The notes under the pieces were generated by a model. It was not told the origin of the DNA and searched no databases. It worked only from the letters and a program-made list of their open reading frames with translations. A stretch of 64,000 nt of DNA from assembly GCF_946407605.1 (NCBI RefSeq), contig NZ_CAMJOS010000008.1, forward strand, positions 44,666 to 108,665. The letters run 5' to 3'. The stretch is from an uncultured Prevotella sp. GTDB lineage: Bacteria > Bacteroidota > Bacteroidia > Bacteroidales > Bacteroidaceae. Of the stretch, positions 16,745 through 24,324 are shown piece after piece (within the stretch, counting starts at the first letter, position 1; each line of letters begins with the position of its first letter). Both the position numbers and the translations under genes were made by a program.

Positions 16745-17518
16745 ATGGATAGAAATCAAATAGTTCAACCAGAGAACATCGTCTGCAAGAAGCCGACGCT
16801 GATGAACGACAACAATATGCACTACTGCCCAGGCTGTAGCCATGGCGTGGTACATAAACTCATTGCCGAAGTCATCGAAGAGATGGGTATGGAAGACAAG
16901 GCCGTAGGCGTAAGCCCTGTAGGCTGTGCCGTCTTCGCGTACAACTATATAGATATAGACTGGCAGGAGGCTGCCCACGGACGTGCTCCCGCACTGGCTA
17001 CGGGTATCAAGCGCTGCTGGCCCGACCGCCTCGTGTTCACCTATCAGGGTGACGGCGACCTGGCTTGTATCGGTACCTGCGAGACCATCCACGCCCTGAA
17101 TCGTGGCGAGAACATCGTGATTATCTTCGTCAACAATGCCATCTATGGTATGACGGGTGGTCAGATGGCTCCTACCACGCTGATTGGTCAGAAGACCTCT
17201 ACCTGTCCTTATGGCCGCGATCCTCAGCTGCATGGCTATCCCCTGAAGATGGCCGATATCGCTGCTCAGCTCGAGGGCACCTGCTATGTCACTCGTCAGA
17301 GCGTTGAGTCTGTAGCCTCTATCAACAAGGCCAAGAAGGCGCTGCGCAAGGCATTCGAGGCTTCTATGGCTGGCAAGGGCTCTTCACTTGTGGAGTTCGT
17401 CTCTACCTGTAACAGCGGTTGGAAGCTCACTCCCGCTAAGGCTAACGAATGGATGAAGGAGAACATGTTCCCCTTCTATCCCAAAGGAGATCTCAAGGAT
17501 ACGACGGATAGTAAGTAA
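16745..17518 (+). CDS. vorA: 2-oxoacid:ferredoxin oxidoreductase, TPP-binding beta subunit
   Basis: 257 residues. HYCPGCSHGVVHKLIAE carries cysteines found in this subunit type; the TPP/Mg site is GDGDLACIGTCETIHALNRG ending in NNAIYGMTGGQMAPTT (about 103-145). It starts 3 bp after the alpha subunit. Complex is cytoplasmic and oxygen-sensitive, in keeping with an anaerobe. Followed by an unrelated exported protein before the gamma subunit. Confidence 0.92.
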   Translation: MDRNQIVQPENIVCKKPTLMNDNNMHYCPGCSHGVVHKLIAEVIEEMGMEDKAVGVSPVGCAVFAYNYIDIDWQEAAHGRAPALATGIKRCWPDRLVFTYQGDGDLACIGTCETIHALNRGENIVIIFVNNAIYGMTGGQMAPTTLIGQKTSTCPYGRDPQLHGYPLKMADIAAQLEGTCYVTRQSVESVASINKAKKALRKAFEASMAGKGSSLVEFVSTCNSGWKLTPAKANEWMKENMFPFYPKGDLKDTTDSK

Positions 17519-17535
17519 GACAACGAATTACAGTA

Positions 17536-19044
17536 ATGAAAAGACTGCTTGTCCTTTTTGCATCGGGTTTGTTGACTCTGACGGCACTGGCACAGAAATC
17601 TTCTCTCGTGGGTTCGTGGGTGATGCTGGATTCCAAGGGTTTCCCTACCACCTCCGTGAAAACCTTCATGCCTGATGGAAAATTGCTTGGCCAGAGTTTC
17701 AACAGCGACTTTACTGTCAGTAGCGTGTGGTTCATGTCCTATTACAAGATGCTGAACGATACGTCGTTTGTCGACCATGCCTTCTATCACTCCGAAGTCA
17801 ACTACCAGCGCGACTATCACTTCACTTTCCACATGGAAAACGACAGTGTGATGGCCACCTCGTACATCGACTATCGGGGTAATAACGCCAGAGTGGACGT
17901 GCGAGAGCGCTGGAAGAAGTTGGACAGACCTATGCCTGTATTTACTGATGCCGAGTGGGAGGCGCTGCACCAGAAGTCGCTGGTGGAGTTCGATCGTCTG
18001 CCGAAGGAGGGCCAGACCACAGAGCAGTATGCCCAAGAACTCTACGACAAGTCACAAAGCTACATCAAGCGCAACAAACTGGACTATGCCTTCGAGTCAC
18101 TGCTCGTTCGTGCAGAACTGGACACCACCAACGTCCAGTGGCAGCAAGACGTTCTCTCTCTCTTTTTGGAGCATAAGTTCGCACCATCAGTGTCGGTGAA
18201 GATAGCCGACCGCTTCATCAGCCTCAAAGAGGCGGTAGCACCTGTTGCCAACGATACGAGTGTGATTAATGCCTATCGTATGAAGGCCTATCTGTTCAGC
18301 CATCGGGGCAATCCTTGCATACCGCAAGTGCGTGAGGTGATTACCAAATGCATCGAGATGCAAACCGCTTTAGATCATCAGCCCACCAAGGCCGATGCTC
18401 TCGATTATTTTCTCATGGCCATGACTTATTTGCCAGAGGGCGCTTATGATACCATTCGCTACTACTCCCTTAAGTCTATCGACATCATGGAGAAAGCATC
18501 CGATGTGTCTGAACAGCAGAAGGGCGAAGCCTATTTCATGTTGGCAATGGCGCAATTACAGGCTGGAAACACCCTGGAATCCATCGACATCCTCACCAAC
18601 AAAGTCCAGAAAATGTTCGTTGACGAGCAAGGACAGCCCTTGCCCAGAGTCTATGGCGATGTATGGCCCCTGATTGTGGATAACTATGAGGAATTGCTTC
18701 TCAAGAACCCCAAGGACAAGAAAGTGCTCAGTGCCTATAAGGAGTTCCTTGCCGACAAGATGATATGTGCCAAATTCGAGGCCACCAACAGGGAACTGAA
18801 CGTCTGGGGTGAGCACTATGTCATGGAAAGAGACTCCTGGACTGTGGAGAACCCCATTGTTGTTGCTTCTCATGCCAAGCATTACCTGTTGCTGAAGGAC
18901 GGAGAATTTACCGATGTCAACTTCAAGAGCGAAGACGACCGCTTGGGAGCCACCTTCCTTGTAGTGCCATGCGATGCTGCAAAGAAACAGGAACTGATTC
19001 GTCAGTGGAAAGAATATAGGAAAAACAAAAAGGCAATAAAATAA
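17536..19044 (+). CDS. Exported lipocalin-like plus TPR protein of unknown role, inside the oxidoreductase operon
   Basis: 502 residues. Signal peptide 1-19 (LLVLFASGLLTLTALAQ). Residues 20-140 begin SSLVGSWVMLDSKG and contain TSYIDYRGN, like the lipocalin-type DUF4488 domain of Bacteroidetes periplasmic proteins; the rest is helical with weak tetratricopeptide character (AQELYDKSQSYIKRNKLDYA, EAYFMLAMAQLQAGNTLESI). No catalytic motif is recognised. It lies 17 bp after the TPP subunit and 10 bp before the gamma subunit, so it must share their transcript although it is sent to the periplasm. Confidence 0.75.
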   Translation: MKRLLVLFASGLLTLTALAQKSSLVGSWVMLDSKGFPTTSVKTFMPDGKLLGQSFNSDFTVSSVWFMSYYKMLNDTSFVDHAFYHSEVNYQRDYHFTFHMENDSVMATSYIDYRGNNARVDVRERWKKLDRPMPVFTDAEWEALHQKSLVEFDRLPKEGQTTEQYAQELYDKSQSYIKRNKLDYAFESLLVRAELDTTNVQWQQDVLSLFLEHKFAPSVSVKIADRFISLKEAVAPVANDTSVINAYRMKAYLFSHRGNPCIPQVREVITKCIEMQTALDHQPTKADALDYFLMAMTYLPEGAYDTIRYYSLKSIDIMEKASDVSEQQKGEAYFMLAMAQLQAGNTLESIDILTNKVQKMFVDEQGQPLPRVYGDVWPLIVDNYEELLLKNPKDKKVLSAYKEFLADKMICAKFEATNRELNVWGEHYVMERDSWTVENPIVVASHAKHYLLLKDGEFTDVNFKSEDDRLGATFLVVPCDAAKKQELIRQWKEYRKNKKAIK

Positions 19045-19054
19045 ATTGTAAGAA

Positions 19055-19600
19055 ATGAAAAAGGAAATTATCATATCAGGTTTCGGAGGTCAGGGCGTGC
19101 TCTCAATGGGTAAGATCTTGGCCTATAGTGGACTGATGGAGGATAAGGAGGTCACATGGATGCCTGCCTATGGTCCTGAGCAGCGTGGTGGTACAGCCAA
19201 CGTGACGGTCATCGTCAGCGACGAGCGCATCTCTTCGCCCATCCTTTCGAAGTACGACATCGCTGTGGTGCTCAACCAGCCCTCGCTCGAGAAGTTCGAA
19301 CCCAAGATCAAGCCTGGTGGCATCCTCATCTACGATGGCTTCGGCATCATCAACAAGCCCACCCGCAAGGATATCACCATCTACGAGATCAACGCAATGG
19401 ACAAGGCTGCCGAGATGAAGAACAGCAAGGTGTTCAATATGATTATCCTCGGCGGACTGCTCAAGGTGGCTCCCGTGGTCAGCGACAAGGGCGTGGAGAA
19501 GGCACTCTTCAAGACTCTGCCCGAGCGTCATCACTCGTTGATTCCCCTCAACATGGAAGCCCTGAAAGAGGGTGCCAAGATTATCGAGGAAGTGAAATAA
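19055..19600 (+). CDS. vorC: 2-oxoacid:ferredoxin oxidoreductase, gamma subunit
   Basis: 181 residues. Start MKKEIIISGFGGQGVLSMGKILAYSG is the family signature; PAYGPEQRGGTANVTV and GGLLKVAPVVSDKGVEKAL follow. This subunit joins the alpha/beta/delta subunits to make the active enzyme. It ends the operon just before a strong bidirectional terminator. Separated from the other subunits by the 1.5-kb exported-protein gene. Confidence 0.92.
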   Translation: MKKEIIISGFGGQGVLSMGKILAYSGLMEDKEVTWMPAYGPEQRGGTANVTVIVSDERISSPILSKYDIAVVLNQPSLEKFEPKIKPGGILIYDGFGIINKPTRKDITIYEINAMDKAAEMKNSKVFNMIILGGLLKVAPVVSDKGVEKALFKTLPERHHSLIPLNMEALKEGAKIIEEVK

Positions 19601-19647
19601 GCATTGGCTTATCGCTAGTTGTAAACTAGGGAAATACATAGCAAACT

Positions 19648-19683
19648 CACGAAGGGTCGGACTTTGTCCGGCCCTTTTTCGTG
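19648..19683 (+). terminator. Bidirectional terminator after the oxidoreductase operon
   Basis: GGGTCGGAC-TTT-GTCCGGCCC stem (19654-19674) followed by TTTTT, extended by CACGAA / TTCGTG. The A/T symmetry lets it also end minus-strand transcripts from the region on the right. Confidence 0.88.
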
Positions 19684-19691
19684 TTTACATT

Positions 19692-19748
19692 GCGCAAAGC
19701 CAGTATTAATCGTGCATTACGCAGAAATAAGTCCGTCAGGACGGACTT
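19692..19748. repeat. Spacer repeat shared with 23743-24085
   Basis: Holds a segment ending TTAATCGTGCATTACGCAGA (19706-19725) with a near copy at 23757-23776, then the palindrome AAGTCCGTC-AG-GACGGACTT (19729-19748), of which a shorter version occurs at 24072-24085. Both loci are the 3' flank of the duplicated gene pair described below. Confidence 0.65.
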
Positions 19749-19760
19749 ACATTATGCTAC

Positions 19761-19925
19761 TCATGGTGTCAGATTAAGATAGTCCTCTATCAGCCAGCCG
19801 CATTTGTCTACTGTCACCCGATAATAGCGCCCTGTCATCTGACGCAAGTCGGTGGTGAAGTAGGGGGCGAAGGCTTTGGAGGGAATACGCTCTACGAATT
19901 CTTTCAAATCATCAAAGAGTTTCAC
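19761..19925 (-). pseudogene. Truncated tail of a paralogue of the 294-residue protein at 24325
   Basis: Only the last 54 codons remain (KLFDDLKEFVERIPSKAF ... GWLIEDYLNLTP). They match the C-terminus of the 294-residue protein at 24325-25209 with few changes (about 90% by eye). The frame can open with GTG at 19925 but the signal peptide and 240 residues are missing. The join runs straight into the spacer of the next gene at TTTCA, which is where a short shared TTTC could have allowed a deletion. Probably dead, possibly translated as a fragment. Confidence 0.8.
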
Positions 19926-20708
19926 ATTATTTGGTGTTATGTGAATTCTTGTGGGGTTTGAAAGATACGGCGAGCGTAAACTTTACGCGAACAACTTCAT
20001 CGTGATACTTGCCTGGATTCCATTTAGGCATGCTTTTGATGACGCGAGCGGCTTCCTCGTCCATAGCTTGGAGTGCCTTGTTGTATGCCTTAGCCTTTTG
20101 GCGATACTCAGCTGTCATGTAATCTGTTATCTTAATGGCGAAATCAAAGGCCAATGACTTGACAACCTCGACACGACTGATAGAGCCGTCTCTCTCCACG
20201 ACAAAAGTCACGATAGCACGCCCTTCTGCACCTGTACCTTCAGCAATAGCGGGATAACGTGTTTCATTATATAAATATGTCGTCAGGTCGCCCTGGAAAG
20301 ACGGCATCGTTTCAACTACATCGTATATCTTGTTGGTGTCAGCGGGCGCCTCTAGCTCCTTTGCAAGATCGTTACATGTTATCCTAATTACATGTTCTTC
20401 AGGACCTAGTGGTAATGGTGGTGCGCTGAACCTGATGATTACGGTGAAATCCATGTTGATTTTTTTATTTCCTTCCCTTGAGGGTATCCATTTCGGCATT
20501 TTTCTAACGATGCGTAGTGCCTCTCTGTCTAACGAGGGTGAGACACTAGTAGCGACTTTAGGATGAACTACATTACCAAGTGTGTCGACGGTAAAAACAA
20601 CGTAAACTGCTCCTTCCTCTCTTTTCTTTAAGGCTTCATCGGGGTATTTCTTTTCTTTCTCTATGAATTCCTGCAAGGCTTTATAGCCTCCTGGAAAGGA
20701 TGGTCTCG
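19926..20708 (-). repeat. 783-bp identical duplication, copy 1
   Basis: Identical by eye to 25210-25992 (constant offset 5284), shown also by identical translations in every frame compared. On the left the match decays one base before 19926; on the right it ends after GGTCTCG at 20708. Flanking sequence on both sides is only about 75-90% similar. Confidence 0.9.
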
Positions 20709-20784
20709 GCTTGATATGCTGAGCACAACAAACTGAGCACATCAGCAGACTCATCAACATCGTTTTCACTTTTGTTTTCATCAT
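19927..20784 (-). CDS. Exported protein with two TonB C-terminal domains (copy 1)
   Basis: 285 residues: signal peptide about 1-22 (MLMSLLMCSVCCAQ), then two domains of the TonB C-terminal type, about 27-115 (RPSFPGGYKALQEFIEKEKK, YVVFTVDTLGNV, ALRIVRKMPKWIPSREG) and about 155-275 (PAIAEGTGAEGRAIVTFVV, ARVIKSMPKWNPGKY). It lacks the TM anchor plus proline-rich spacer of true energy-transducing TonB. Bases 19926-20708 are identical to the gene at 25211. A -7 box TATCTTTG lies at 20820-20813, about 30 bp upstream. Role unknown; such proteins may bind TonB-dependent partners or act in the cell envelope. Confidence 0.82.
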   Translation of the reverse strand: MMKTKVKTMLMSLLMCSVCCAQHIKPRPSFPGGYKALQEFIEKEKKYPDEALKKREEGAVYVVFTVDTLGNVVHPKVATSVSPSLDREALRIVRKMPKWIPSREGNKKINMDFTVIIRFSAPPLPLGPEEHVIRITCNDLAKELEAPADTNKIYDVVETMPSFQGDLTTYLYNETRYPAIAEGTGAEGRAIVTFVVERDGSISRVEVVKSLAFDFAIKITDYMTAEYRQKAKAYNKALQAMDEEAARVIKSMPKWNPGKYHDEVVRVKFTLAVSFKPHKNSHNTK

Positions 20785-20913
20785 CTTTGGCTTTTAGTTG
20801 ATAATCACGCTGCAAAGATAATTCCTATTTATTTAGTCTCCAAATTTTCAGAAGGAAAACAATTAAACAGAAACTAAACAATGAGTAAACAGTCAATAAA
20901 CACACGCATGTCG

Positions 20914-22059
20914 TCAGAACACAAAGCCAACTCCAAGGCGAATTATGCCAAGATTACCGTAGCCCAGTTCCCCAAAGAAATTAAAGGAATTACCGCCTAT
21001 AGATGCACCTATTGCCGTCAGTTGGTAGGCCATACGCCATTTTATCATCTCCACGCCACCAGTTTGCTCTGGCTTTTGTGTGCTGATGTCAGGTAAAGGG
21101 TCATAAGCACTCCAATAATAATTAGCGTAGTCAAATTTGAGGTGATGACGCATCGTTCCCAAGGCTATGCGCGAATAACTGCGAATACCAGGGGTTTCAT
21201 ACCAAGTGTATCTTACTGATGGGGCAAAGACAAAAAAGTTACAATGCTCATTGGCATAACCATAAAGATGAGGATAGCCATAAGAACTATAGTAGTAATC
21301 GAAATCATTCCTGGTGTCATAGTTATCATTCGAAACACCCCAATTGACTAGCATACCTATCTCCCATTTCCTGTTGAGTCAATAATGATATTCTATACCA
21401 GCCTGAACAAAAGCATCGCCAAAGATATCTCCACATTCAAAGGCATTCGTTACGCCAAAATAATCCTTATACGTGCTTATCATCTTATCTTTATCGTGAC
21501 TGGCCTGGCACTCTCCAAATCCTAAACTGCCACGCAGTTCATGCCTTTTATCGCGTATGGGCAGTTGACGTGCCCGTTGTTGCTCCTTAACCTCTCTTTC
21601 TGCTTCAGCCCATCGCAAAGAATCGGCCCGATAAAGCGAATCGGCCTGTGAACGCGGCGCATCGGGAGTGATGAAGAAATGGTCCTGCGCAGGTTCACTA
21701 GCAGCATTCGTCATAAGATCCACAAGAAGAGGAACGCCATATAAAGCTGCACTTAAGATTGACCAAGGGTTATTGGATTTCCGCAATACAATATCACTAA
21801 AAGCATAATTCTCTGAACTGATTTGTATATGTTGTCCGTCAAGACTACGGCGCTTTACTTCAACGGTAGTTGGTAGAGATATGTCACGATAAACATTTTT
21901 GGAAGTAACAATATTCACATGTTCATCAACAGCACCGTCTATCTGAATCTTGGCCGATGTTCCTGATATGATTGTGGCACACGAAGAATATAGTACTGTT
22001 AAAAGCAGTAATGCTATAACCGAACAAATATGATTTGGAAGTTGATTAATTAGTTTCAT
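20914..22059 (-). pseudogene. Lipoprotein with C-terminal beta-barrel, broken by an in-frame TGA
   Basis: Two pieces in the same frame, 22059-21379 (226 codons) and 21354-20914 (146 codons from a later ATG), separated only by TGA at 21379-21381 and seven further sense codons. The first piece has a lipoprotein signal (LLLLTVLYSSC, lipid on Cys 27), a region like the PEGA-type CATIISGT lipoproteins and a charged helix; it ends GIEYHY. Read through, the protein continues with LNRKWEIGMLVNWG and ends in strands GELGYGNLGIIRLGVGFVF, an outer-membrane barrel end. A TGG to TGA change would explain it. Without read-through the barrel is lost. Confidence 0.72.
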
Positions 22060-22151
22060 GTTGCAAAGATAGATAAAATATTTTTGTCATACAAATATTA
22101 CTGAGACTATTTTCTGGATGACTTTTTCGATGATACTATTCGATTTTGGCC

Positions 22152-22266
22152 TTACACCCCACCCAATCTCTGGAAAAGCCTTTGTACAAAGGGAAAGCGA
22201 AGGGGTTAGTGTTTCGCTAACACTAACCCCAACACTACACCCAACACTCCCCCTAACACTACACCC
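22152..22266 (+). repeat. Left boundary repeat of the VapE unit
   Basis: Begins TTACACCCCACCC (22152-22164). A perfect 12-bp hairpin GGGGTTAGTGTT / AACACTAACCCC (22202-22213, 22219-22230) is followed by an array of AACACTACACCC-like units to 22266. CTAACACTAACCCCAACACT at 22217-22236 is an exact inverted copy of 23683-23702. Confidence 0.8.
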
Positions 22267-22275
22267 TCATCGTGT

Positions 22276-23484
22276 TCAGGCAGCCTTGAGCGGAACGACT
22301 TTGTAATAGGTTTGTCCACCATGAGTCTTACCTTCAAAGCCTAGTTCCTTCAAGGCCATACCCAGATGAATCTTCGTGCTGTGGTCTGCCTTGATCGTAG
22401 GATACTCCTGACGAATCAGGCTCACTATGTCGCCGCTCTTCATGCGAATGCCCTGCTCGCCCTCCTTCGGCTTGCGGATACAAGCCTCCACAACCTCTGC
22501 AATATCCTTCTGCTCCATGTAGTTGAGGTTCAGTTGTTGGATACGCGCCACCTGATCATTATTAAACCAGAAAGGCGATTTCAGTTCCAGGAGTTCATAC
22601 ATCACCTGCGCATAAAGTTGCTCATAGTCTATTTCTCCATCATTATTGATATACTGTCCGTCAGGGATAGTGACGCAGATATATCGGCGACTGCCTGTGA
22701 CATCCGACAGGGGATGAGGATTGTTTGTAGTAGCCACGAACGAGGCATAGCGGGGACGGTCATCCTGCGAGGCGCCATAGATAGGACGTCCGTTCACCTT
22801 ACTCTTTGACAGCGTCTGCTTCAGGGCTGCCTGCTGACTGGGACGGATGGCATCCAGCTCGTCAAGGTTGACTATCAGGTTGTTGGTCAGCGCCATCTCC
22901 TTATCAAACTTATTCGACAGGTTAAGATGGTCCAGGAAATACATGCGAAGTTCTGGAGGCAGCAATCGGGCCACGAAGGTGGTCTTGCCGCATCCCTGAC
23001 TGCCAATCAGCGTAGGCACACATTCATTGCCATGAAGGGTGTCCATCTGAAGCCAGTGGGCCACAGCAGAGCGAAGCCATACAAACAGGAACTCCATCTG
23101 CTCTGAGCTGACGCCTGGCAGTCGCCCGAAGAGTTGAGCTACATGATTCTGTCCGTCCCACTTAGGCAAGTTCCTCAGGTAATGCTGAATAGGGTTGAAT
23201 ACCTCTACCTCGTCCGACTGCAACAGCTCCACGATGTCTGTCTTGGGACTCCCCTTCTCGCTGATCTCCTCACGCTTAGCGTGGATAATAATACTGTTAA
23301 GTGCTTTCTGCGTCAGCACGCGCCATTCAGGCTTCTCGCTGGCAGGAAGGGTTACATACTCCACCTTTCCGCTCAACTCGTTGAAACGGAACAAGTAATT
23401 GTCTTTCAGGAACTGCTCTGCGGCAAGCGTTCCCTGCTGTGAAGCTCCTAGAGCCTCACCGTGAATGGTAAGTTCTTTACTCAT
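22276..23484 (-). CDS. VapE/VirE-family helicase-like ATPase
   Basis: 402 residues. A short N-terminal region (residues 1-100, RFNELSGKVEYVTLP) precedes the VapE-type ATPase: YLRNLPKWDGQNHVAQLF, Walker A LIGSQGCGKTTFVARLL near 165, Walker B-like LIVNLDELDAI near 205, sensor ATTNNPHPLSDVTGSRRYIC near 255. The C-terminal 60 residues (SGDIVSLIRQEY ... KELGFEGKTHGG) look like the DUF3874 winged helix. Such proteins are replication helicases of phages and satellite elements; the primase half seen in larger relatives is absent. It stands alone with promoter TACCTTTG at 23577-23570 and is enclosed by inverted repeat arrays. Mobile origin is inferred. Confidence 0.85.
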   Translation of the reverse strand: MSKELTIHGEALGASQQGTLAAEQFLKDNYLFRFNELSGKVEYVTLPASEKPEWRVLTQKALNSIIIHAKREEISEKGSPKTDIVELLQSDEVEVFNPIQHYLRNLPKWDGQNHVAQLFGRLPGVSSEQMEFLFVWLRSAVAHWLQMDTLHGNECVPTLIGSQGCGKTTFVARLLPPELRMYFLDHLNLSNKFDKEMALTNNLIVNLDELDAIRPSQQAALKQTLSKSKVNGRPIYGASQDDRPRYASFVATTNNPHPLSDVTGSRRYICVTIPDGQYINNDGEIDYEQLYAQVMYELLELKSPFWFNNDQVARIQQLNLNYMEQKDIAEVVEACIRKPKEGEQGIRMKSGDIVSLIRQEYPTIKADHSTKIHLGMALKELGFEGKTHGGQTYYKVVPLKAA

Positions 23485-23676
23485 GGTTAATATAATTTTA
23501 AAGGTTTAGGCGATGGTTGGCTATTAAGTGTTTCTCATAGCATCATGCCTATCAGTTTTTGCAAGTGCAAAGGTACAAAAAAATATGCGGTTTGCAAAAT
23601 TTCCCTGTCAAAAAACGCGATTTTTTTGCATATTAAATGCTCGAAAAAAACAAAAATAGATTGCGGTTTTTTCAGA

Positions 23677-23741
23677 GGGTGGAGTGTTGGGGTTAGTGTT
23701 AGGTGGGGTGTTAGGGGGAGTGTTGGCATAACACCCCACCC
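23677..23741 (-). repeat. Right boundary repeat of the VapE unit
   Basis: Array of the same AACACT/CCCC units in opposite orientation to the left boundary, including the exact 20-bp inverted copy (23683-23702), then a perfect 12-bp hairpin GGTGGGGTGTTA / TAACACCCCACC (23702-23713, 23729-23740). TAACACCCCACCC (23729-23741) repeats the outer left 13-mer directly with one change. Confidence 0.8.
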
Positions 23742-23742
23742 T

Positions 23743-23776
23743 GCGCAAACCTAGCATTAATCGTGCATTTCGCAGA
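23743..23776. repeat. Spacer repeat, partner of 19692-19725
   Basis: GCGCAAACCTAGCATTAATC and onwards to CGCAGA matches 19692-19725 at about 30 of 34 positions. TGCG and CGCA at the ends are complementary. It directly follows the right boundary of the VapE unit. Confidence 0.6.
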
Positions 23777-23799
23777 TTTAATGCTGCAAAGGTGGAGTC

Positions 23800-23925
23800 T
23801 TAATAAGCAACACGTCGTTTCTCTATCAGCAACTCGATGTTTCTCTTTTTGAGATTGATGCCTTCTCGTTCGCAACGAGAACGTATCTCACCATAAGCGA
23901 GAACGTATCTCGCTATCATCAGCAT
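23800..23925 (-). CDS. Possible 41-residue ORF or gene remnant
   Basis: ATG read from 23925 to TAA at 23800: basic peptide with LNLKKRN-like core (GINLKKRNIELLIEKRRVAY). No promoter, no recognised family. Within it CGAGAACGTATCTC occurs twice (23876-23889, 23898-23911). Could be the tail of a decayed gene; low confidence that it is expressed. Confidence 0.2.
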   Translation of the reverse strand: MLMIARYVLAYGEIRSRCEREGINLKKRNIELLIEKRRVAY

Positions 23926-23941
23926 GCCGTTTCTTCCTGCT

Positions 23942-24090
23942 TAACTATAGATTTTTCTTTCCCTAACTAGGAAAAAATTATTCCCTAACTAGGGAATTTT
24001 TACTGCCTAGTTAGAGAAATAAGTCCGTCCCCTGCGGACTCCCAGTCCGTAGGGAGCGGACTCTAATTCCGTCAGGACGGAGAATGGTTA
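23942..24090. repeat. Cluster of short palindromes in the long spacer
   Basis: TTCCCTAACTAGG occurs twice and its complement CCTAGTTAGAGAA once within 60 bp, followed by variants of the AAGTCCGTC / GACGGACTT palindrome. The 840-bp spacer 23485-24324 holds, apart from these and the two tiny remnants, no gene that could be supported. Confidence 0.6.
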
Positions 24091-24221
24091 AACTGATTTA
24101 CAATAATACATTTTCCTCGAATTATTGTGTTGGAATATGAAGAAAATGTGTAATTTTGCCTCAAAAGTCGGCAGGAAAATGTGTTTAACTTGCCAAAAAG
24201 TCGTCCATAAAATGTGTTTGT

Positions 24222-24281
24222 ATGTACCAAAGGAAGATTGAAAACGCCCTTCTGTCATGGTTGGAAATCACAGGTGTTTGA
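24222..24281 (+). pseudogene. Possible 5' remnant of an AAA-type ATPase gene
   Basis: A 19-codon ORF, MYQRKIENALLSWLEITGV, resembles the N-termini of the DUF4143-type AAA ATPases of Bacteroidetes (M-x-x-R-K-I-E-x-x-L-L-x-W). A promoter-like TAATTTTG lies at 24152-24159. The frame ends in a hairpin directly after. Recognition is by pattern memory only. Confidence 0.25.
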
Positions 24282-24314
24282 TCTCTTTTCATGTGAGAGA
24301 TTTCAAACACCTGT
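24270..24314 (-). terminator. Hairpin downstream of the 294-residue protein gene
   Basis: ACAGGTGTTTG (24270-24280) pairs with CAAACACCTGT (24304-24314), an 11-bp perfect stem 10 bp after the stop of the minus-strand gene at 24325. The inner part GATCTCT/AGAGAT also pairs. No strong T-run follows on the minus strand. Confidence 0.55.
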
Positions 24315-24324
24315 CTTTTATCTT

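Noticed and set aside
21379..22059. Selenocysteine at the in-frame TGA
   Set aside because: No selenocysteine-type stem-loop follows and the protein is a structural barrel, not a redox enzyme; Trp-to-stop is simpler.
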